Assembly: GCF_900112065.1 (NCBI RefSeq)
Contig: NZ_FOKE01000007.1
Location: 124,001-188,000 of the forward strand
Source: Cohnella sp. OV330
GTDB lineage: Bacteria > Bacillota > Bacilli > Paenibacillales > Paenibacillaceae
Direction of reading: 5' to 3'
DNA: 64,000 nucleotides
Part shown: positions 60,346 to 64,000 of the stretch, one piece after another
How positions within the stretch are numbered: position 1 is the first letter of the stretch
How the letters are laid out: the number at the start of each line of letters is the position of its first letter
Position numbers and translations under genes: made by a program
The notes under the pieces: model-generated
Seen by the model: only the letters and a program-made list of their open reading frames with translations
What the model was told of the DNA's origin: nothing
The model's database searches: none

Positions 60346-61581
60346 ATGAAGCAGCTCTTCGTTCACTGCACGCGTAACGTGACACAGTCCTCGCTTCTCG
60401 AAGACGGCGTGCTGACCGAATTCAGCGTCGAGCGCTCGGAAGGCACCTCCCTGGTCGGGAACATTTATTTGGGACGCGTCGTCAACGTCCTGCCCGGCAT
60501 GCAGGCCGCTTTCGTCGACATCGGGCTCCCCAAAAACGCCTTCCTGTATGTGGACGACGTGCTTCATCCGCACCTGGACCGGCAGCCGAAGACCAAGCCG
60601 TCCATCGCCGAGCTTCTGAAGCCCGGCGACAGGCGCGTCGTTCAGATCATGAAGGAGCCGCTCGGGGGCAAGGGCGCGCGGATCACGACGCACTATTCGC
60701 TGCCGGGCCGCTGCCTTGTCTATATGCCGCACGCCGATTACGTCGGCGTGTCCAAGAAGATCGAGCTGGAGCACGAACGCGCCAGGCTAAAGGGACTTGC
60801 GGAGGAGCTGCGCGAGGCCGGAGAGGGGCTTATTTTGCGGACCAACGCAGAAGGCGAGTCGCGCGAATCGCTTGCGCGGGATCTCGAAGGGCTTCGCAAC
60901 GTTTGGCGCCACATCAAGGAGCGCGGAGCGGAGGCCGAGGCGCCGGCGGAGCTCCATCGGGACTTCGGGCTCGTGCAGCGGACCGTGAGAGACGTCTTCA
61001 AGCCCGACATGGAGGCGCTGCTCGTCGACGACGAGCGCGCTTTCCGCGATGCGCGGGCTTATCTGAGGCAAGCCGCGCCGCATCTGGAACATCGCGTCAA
61101 GCTTCATGCCGAAACGTCGCCGCTTTACGAGCATTTCGGGATCAAGGCGCAGATCGACCAGGCCTTTCAGCGGCGCGTGGCGCTGCGCAGCGGCGGGTAT
61201 TTGGTCATCGACCAGACGGAGGCGTTGACCGTCATCGACGTCAATACCGGCAAGTACACGGGCGCGATCGATCTCGAGGAGACCGTCTTTCAGACGAATC
61301 TCGAGGCCGCGGCCGAGATCGCGAGATTGCTTCGCCTCCGCGACATCGGCGGCATCGTCATCGTCGACTTCATCGACATGACGGACGAAGAACATCGCAG
61401 GCGGGTGGTCGAGCGAATCGAGGAGACGATGCGGCTGGACCGGACCAAGTGCCAGGTCGTAGGCTGGACGAGGCTGGGCTTGCTGGAGATTACGAGAAAA
61501 AAAACCCGCGCGGACCTGATGAGCTATTTTTACGAGACGTGCATCGCCTGCAAAGGATCGGGCAGAACGTACGTGCGCTGA
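60346..61581 (+). CDS. rng: ribonuclease G/E family endoribonuclease
   Basis: 411 residues. MKQLFVHCTRNVTQSSLLEDG leads into an S1-like fold (GTSLVGNIYLGRVVNVLPGMQAAFVDIG); the catalytic DNase-I-like region has YLVIDQTEALTVIDVNTGKYTG near 285-306 and IVIVDFIDM near 338, supplying two metal-binding Asp; the C-terminal CIACKGSG gives the zinc-link cysteines. RNase G processes rRNA and mRNA. It is short, ending at the zinc link, so RNase G rather than E. Inserted between spoIVFB and rplU; B. subtilis lacks this enzyme. Confidence 0.93.
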   Translation: MKQLFVHCTRNVTQSSLLEDGVLTEFSVERSEGTSLVGNIYLGRVVNVLPGMQAAFVDIGLPKNAFLYVDDVLHPHLDRQPKTKPSIAELLKPGDRRVVQIMKEPLGGKGARITTHYSLPGRCLVYMPHADYVGVSKKIELEHERARLKGLAEELREAGEGLILRTNAEGESRESLARDLEGLRNVWRHIKERGAEAEAPAELHRDFGLVQRTVRDVFKPDMEALLVDDERAFRDARAYLRQAAPHLEHRVKLHAETSPLYEHFGIKAQIDQAFQRRVALRSGGYLVIDQTEALTVIDVNTGKYTGAIDLEETVFQTNLEAAAEIARLLRLRDIGGIVIVDFIDMTDEEHRRRVVERIEETMRLDRTKCQVVGWTRLGLLEITRKKTRADLMSYFYETCIACKGSGRTYVR

Positions 61582-61598
61582 AGCCGGCAACAAACAGG

Positions 61599-61627
61599 TT
61601 GCCACGGGCAGGCGCTTGTGATAGAAT
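61599..61627 (+). promoter_or_regulatory. candidate sigma-A promoter of rplU operon
   Basis: TTGCCA (61599-61604), a 17-base spacer and TAGAAT (61622-61627), downstream of rng. Confidence 0.5.
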
Positions 61628-61755
61628 ACTCTAGTGCGTGCAATGGGCTCCTGTCAATTGCAAGCTACAACCGCACTCCAAAGGGTATCGAAGACCGGAC
61701 GTTCGCGCGCCCGGCACCCCATGAGGCGAGTCTTAGACATGAGGGAGGTGCACAC
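61628..61755 (+). promoter_or_regulatory. 5' leader of rplU, possible L21 leader element
   Basis: About 120 bases of untranslated leader separate the promoter from rplU, the position of the Firmicute L21 autoregulatory leader. A GTGCGTGCAATGG...TTGCAAGCTAC stem region (TTGCA/TGCAA-type arms) is visible. The match to the known class was not verified. Confidence 0.35.
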
Positions 61756-62067
61756 ATGTACGCGATTATCGAGACTGGCGGCAAGCAATACAAGGTTCAA
61801 GCCGGCGACGTCATCTTCGTGGAGAAGCTCTCCGCAGGCGAAGGCGACAGCGTGACGTTTGACAAGGTTCTGGCCGTATCCAGCGACAAAGGCTTCGTTA
61901 CCGGAGCTCCGCTTCTGTCCGGCGCTAGCGTGACGGGCAAGGTTGAGAAGCACGTCAAGGGCGAGAAGATCATCGTCTTCCACTATAAACCGAAGAAGAA
62001 CGAGCGCAAGAAGCAAGGCCATCGCCAACCGTACACCAAGGTGACGATCGAGAGCATCCAGGCTTAA
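61756..62067 (+). CDS. rplU: 50S ribosomal protein L21
   Basis: 103 residues. MYAIIETGGKQYKVQAGDVIFVEKL and the C-terminal KIIVFHYKPKKNERKKQGHRQPYT are the L21 signatures. Assembles near 23S rRNA domain V with L20. GAGGGAGGTG precedes the ATG. First of the conserved rplU-prp-rpmA trio. Confidence 0.98.
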   Translation: MYAIIETGGKQYKVQAGDVIFVEKLSAGEGDSVTFDKVLAVSSDKGFVTGAPLLSGASVTGKVEKHVKGEKIIVFHYKPKKNERKKQGHRQPYTKVTIESIQA

Positions 62068-62077
62068 GAGGCGCAGG

Positions 62078-62395
62078 ATGATCAAGATCGACATTCGCCG
62101 CGACGAGCGGCAGCGGATCAAGTCCTTCGAAGTATCCGGCCATGCGGGATACGACGATCCGGGTAAGGATATCGTTTGCGCGGGCGTGTCGGCCGTTACG
62201 GTCGGCGCGGTCAACGCGATCGAACGCCTGACCGGCATCGTGCCGAAGGCTAAGGTGAAGTCGGGCTTTCTCTCCGCGGACATGCCGCCCGAGGGCATCG
62301 ATTCAGACCGCGTCCAGCTTCTGCTGGAGGGGATGGTCGTCGCGCTCGAGGACATCGCGGAGGAATACGCGAAGCACGTTCGGATCAAGCAATAA
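62078..62395 (+). CDS. prp: ribosomal-processing cysteine protease Prp
   Basis: 105 residues. Catalytic His22 in SGHAGYDDPGKDIVCAG and Cys34 of the same stretch match Prp (YsxB). In Firmicutes this protease removes the N-terminal extension of L27 before ribosome assembly, and the L27 encoded next carries the required site, which supports function. 10 bases after rplU, 25 before rpmA. Confidence 0.95.
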   Translation: MIKIDIRRDERQRIKSFEVSGHAGYDDPGKDIVCAGVSAVTVGAVNAIERLTGIVPKAKVKSGFLSADMPPEGIDSDRVQLLLEGMVVALEDIAEEYAKHVRIKQ

Positions 62396-62420
62396 TTAAG
62401 CACAGAAGGAGGTTGACACC

Positions 62421-62729
62421 ATGTTGAAGCTCAATCTTCAGCTCTTCGCTTCGAAGAAGGGCGTAGGTTCCACGAAGAACGGACGCGATAGCCAATCCAA
62501 GCGTCTGGGCGCGAAGCGCGCCGACGGCCAAGCCGTTACCGGCGGCACGATCCTCGTTCGCCAACGCGGCACGAAGATCCACCCGGGCAACAACGTCGGC
62601 ATCGGCAAGGACGATACGCTGTTCGCTCTTGTCGAAGGCGTCGTGAAGTTCGAGCGCTGGGGACGCGATCGCAAGAAAGTTAGCGTCTATCCGGCTCCGG
62701 TGGCGCCCGTCGCCGCCGCACTTGAATAA
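62421..62729 (+). CDS. rpmA: 50S ribosomal protein L27 with cleavable N-terminal extension
   Basis: 102 residues. The first nine residues MLKLNLQLF followed by ASKKGVGSTKNGRDSQSKRLG match the Firmicute L27 precursor cleaved by Prp between F9 and A10. The rest has GGTILVRQRGTKIHPGNNVGIGKDDTLFALVEG. L27 reaches the peptidyl transferase centre. AGGAGGTTGACACC precedes the ATG. Confidence 0.98.
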   Translation: MLKLNLQLFASKKGVGSTKNGRDSQSKRLGAKRADGQAVTGGTILVRQRGTKIHPGNNVGIGKDDTLFALVEGVVKFERWGRDRKKVSVYPAPVAPVAAALE

Positions 62730-62740
62730 TCGACATCCAG

Positions 62741-62772
62741 AACCCCGGCCGCGCGTAGTGGCCGGGGTTTTT
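62741..62772 (+). terminator. intrinsic terminator of rplU-prp-rpmA
   Basis: AACCCCGGCC pairs perfectly with GGCCGGGGTT around a 9-base loop, followed by five T. Confidence 0.92.
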
Positions 62773-62849
62773 GCGTAGACGGACACGAATACGGCTTCTG
62801 CCATTTACAAGGCAGCCTGCGTCGGCTGTATCCAAAGCGGGGAAAAGTA

Positions 62850-63626
62850 ATGATGCCTAGACAAAAAACCTACGGCTTAATGCTTGCGGCTGCGACGCTC
62901 CTGATCCCGGCTTGCGCGGTCGTAGCGTGGCGGGACCGGTTGTGGCCGATCGTGCTGTTTCTCGTATGGGCGGTCGCCGCGGCCTTGGTCGCCGGCATCT
63001 TCGAGCGGCGTGCCTTCAAGCGAGAGATGGCCCGGTTGGCGGAACGCGCCTCGCGAGACATCGTCAAGTCGCGACAGGACCTCGTCGGCACGCTGAGCCA
63101 CCATCGTCACGACTGGATGAACGAGCTGCAGATTTTATACGGCTACCTGCGCATGCAAAAAATCGATAAGGCGATCGCAGTCGTGGACAGAATAAAGGAA
63201 GAGATGGAGCGCGACAGCCGAATATCGCGTCTCGGCAGTCCGGAGCTGTCCGCGTATCTGCTCTCTTTTCGGACATTCTGCGATACGATGACGCTGGATG
63301 CGCGCGTAGACGAGAGTCTCCAGGCGTCCTGCGTCGCCTCGGCGGGTCCGGAGCGCGTCTCCCGGGCCGCGATCGGCATGATCAACGCCTACCGGGTCCG
63401 CGTCTCGGCCGCTACGGCGGAGGAGAACAAGCTGCGCATCGCCTTTTCAGAAGCGGACGGCGAACTGCGAATCGAGACGTCATACGAAGGCGGCTGGTCC
63501 GCGTGGAGCAGTCTGCGCGAGGACGTATCGCAGTCGCTGCCGGACGGGGCACGGTTGTCCGCCTCGGCGGACGGGGATGGCGAAGGCGGCGCACGCAAGC
63601 TAACGGTCGTCGTGCCTTTCGAGTAA
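62850..63626 (+). CDS. spo0B: Spo0B-like sporulation phosphotransferase with membrane anchor
   Basis: 258 residues (ATG 62850, or ATG 62853). Two hydrophobic segments at about 8-27 (GLMLAAATLLIPACAVVAW) and 31-50 (LWPIVLFLVWAVAAALVAGI) precede a coiled linker. SHHRHDWMNELQILYGYL (83-100) matches the Spo0B phosphorylation helix; His87 of RHDWMN is the likely phospho-acceptor. The C-terminal half resembles a degenerate histidine-kinase fold without N or G boxes. Spo0B passes phosphate from Spo0F to Spo0A. The rpmA-spo0B-obg position confirms it. B. subtilis Spo0B (192 aa) has no such membrane part. Confidence 0.85.
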   Translation: MMPRQKTYGLMLAAATLLIPACAVVAWRDRLWPIVLFLVWAVAAALVAGIFERRAFKREMARLAERASRDIVKSRQDLVGTLSHHRHDWMNELQILYGYLRMQKIDKAIAVVDRIKEEMERDSRISRLGSPELSAYLLSFRTFCDTMTLDARVDESLQASCVASAGPERVSRAAIGMINAYRVRVSAATAEENKLRIAFSEADGELRIETSYEGGWSAWSSLREDVSQSLPDGARLSASADGDGEGGARKLTVVVPFE

Positions 63627-63677
63627 TGCATTTTCAGATTGCCTGCTCATCGAAGCGGAAACGAGAGTGATCACAAC

Positions 63678-64000
63678 ATGTTTGTAGACAAGGCGAAAAT
63701 ATATGTCAAGGGCGGGGACGGCGGCGACGGACTCGTCGCGTTCCGCAGGGAATTGTACGTCCCGGAAGGCGGACCTGCGGGCGGCGACGGCGGTGACGGC
63801 GGCGACGTCGTGTTCCAGGTCGACGAAGGGCTTCGCACGCTCATGGACTTTAGGTACCAAAAGCACTTTAAGGCCACGCGGGGCGAAAAGGGGCGCAACA
63901 AGTCCCAGCACGGCGCCAACGCAGACGACATGATCGTACGCGTGCCTCCGGGCACGGTCGTCTTTGACGACGACACCGGCGAGATGGTCGCCGACTTGAC
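63678..64000 (+). CDS. obgE: GTPase Obg (5' part)
   Basis: The first 107 codons of Obg, running off the right edge. FVDKAKIYVKGGDGGDGLVAFRRE and PEGGPAGGDGGDGGDVVF are the glycine-rich N-terminal Obg fold; DFRYQKHFKATRGEKGRNKSQHG and VRVPPGTVVFDDDTGE continue it. The GTPase domain lies beyond the window. Obg acts in ribosome assembly and is needed for sporulation initiation. GAGAGTGATCAC, close to the extended ribosome site, precedes the ATG. Confidence 0.96.
   Translation, partial: MFVDKAKIYVKGGDGGDGLVAFRRELYVPEGGPAGGDGGDGGDVVFQVDEGLRTLMDFRYQKHFKATRGEKGRNKSQHGANADDMIVRVPPGTVVFDDDTGEMVADL

Overview
The window looks like a chromosomal core segment of a high-GC, endospore-forming Firmicute of the Paenibacillaceae (Cohnella/Paenibacillus type). 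The evidence is gene content and order: gerM-rph-rdgB, tig-clpP-clpX, lonB-lon-engB, the hemAXCDB genes with hemL, hemL-spoVID-valS-folC, and a maf-radC-mreBCD-minCD-spoIVFAB-rplU-prp-rpmA-spo0B-obg block. All of these match the Bacillus subtilis chromosome in outline, but base composition is far more GC-rich (roughly 60% by eye) and genes are rearranged, lost or gained in the Paenibacillaceae manner. No phage, insertion sequence, CRISPR array or integrated plasmid was recognised.

Layout. 1-4.4 kb (minus): four tandem YheC/YheD ATP-grasp coat-associated genes, the first cut by the window edge. 4.6-7.6 kb: an MBL-fold hydrolase, a PgpA-like phosphatase (minus) and gerM. 7.6-11.2 kb (minus): a spore germination operon of gerA, gerB and gerC type with a sigma-G-like promoter. 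11.4-12.8 kb: rph and rdgB. 13.1-14.9 kb (minus): asparagine synthetase with a sigma-E-like promoter. 15-17.8 kb: small unknown proteins, a lipoprotein, an EamA transporter with an apparent 3' frameshift, and thymidine kinase. 17.9-18.9 kb (minus): tRNA-Arg, a GNAT acetyltransferase and tRNA-Gly. 19-24.6 kb: a YsoA-position protein, tig, clpP, clpX and ispG. 24.8-30.4 kb: a Cys-rich copper protein, lonB, lon and engB. 30.5-41.2 kb: an unknown protein, speD, hemA, hemX, a siroheme dehydrogenase, hemC, a cobA-hemD fusion, hemB, a 52-bp tandem hairpin array, a Crp/Fnr regulator (minus) and hemL. 41.3-48.9 kb: spoVID, a T-box leader with valS, folC and murC. 49.1-60.3 kb: a SpoIIB-like SPOR protein, a small membrane protein, maf, radC, mreBCD, minCD, a RodA/FtsW protein, spoIVFA and spoIVFB. 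60.3-64 kb: RNase G, rplU-prp-rpmA, spo0B and the start of obg.

How it fits together. Several blocks serve sporulation and germination: coat assembly (YheCD, SpoVID), engulfment and channel proteins (SpoIIB-like, GerM), sigma-K activation (SpoIVFA/B), the phosphorelay (Spo0B) and germinant receptor proteins. They alternate with cell shape and division (Mre, Min, RodA), tetrapyrrole synthesis (hem genes with a siroheme branch), protein quality control (Tig, ClpXP, LonA, LonB) and ribosome or tRNA functions.

The most unusual structure is a non-coding array of eight 52-bp units at 38731-39111, each built on an ATAGCGG...CCGCTAT hairpin. It lies between hemB and a convergent Crp/Fnr gene and separates hemB from hemL. 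Other points worth checking are the EamA frameshift, a 92-bp gene overlap in the YheCD cluster, a membrane-anchored Spo0B, candidate sporulation sigma promoters, and a structured speD leader. All product names come from motifs and synteny recalled from known families; no searches were run.
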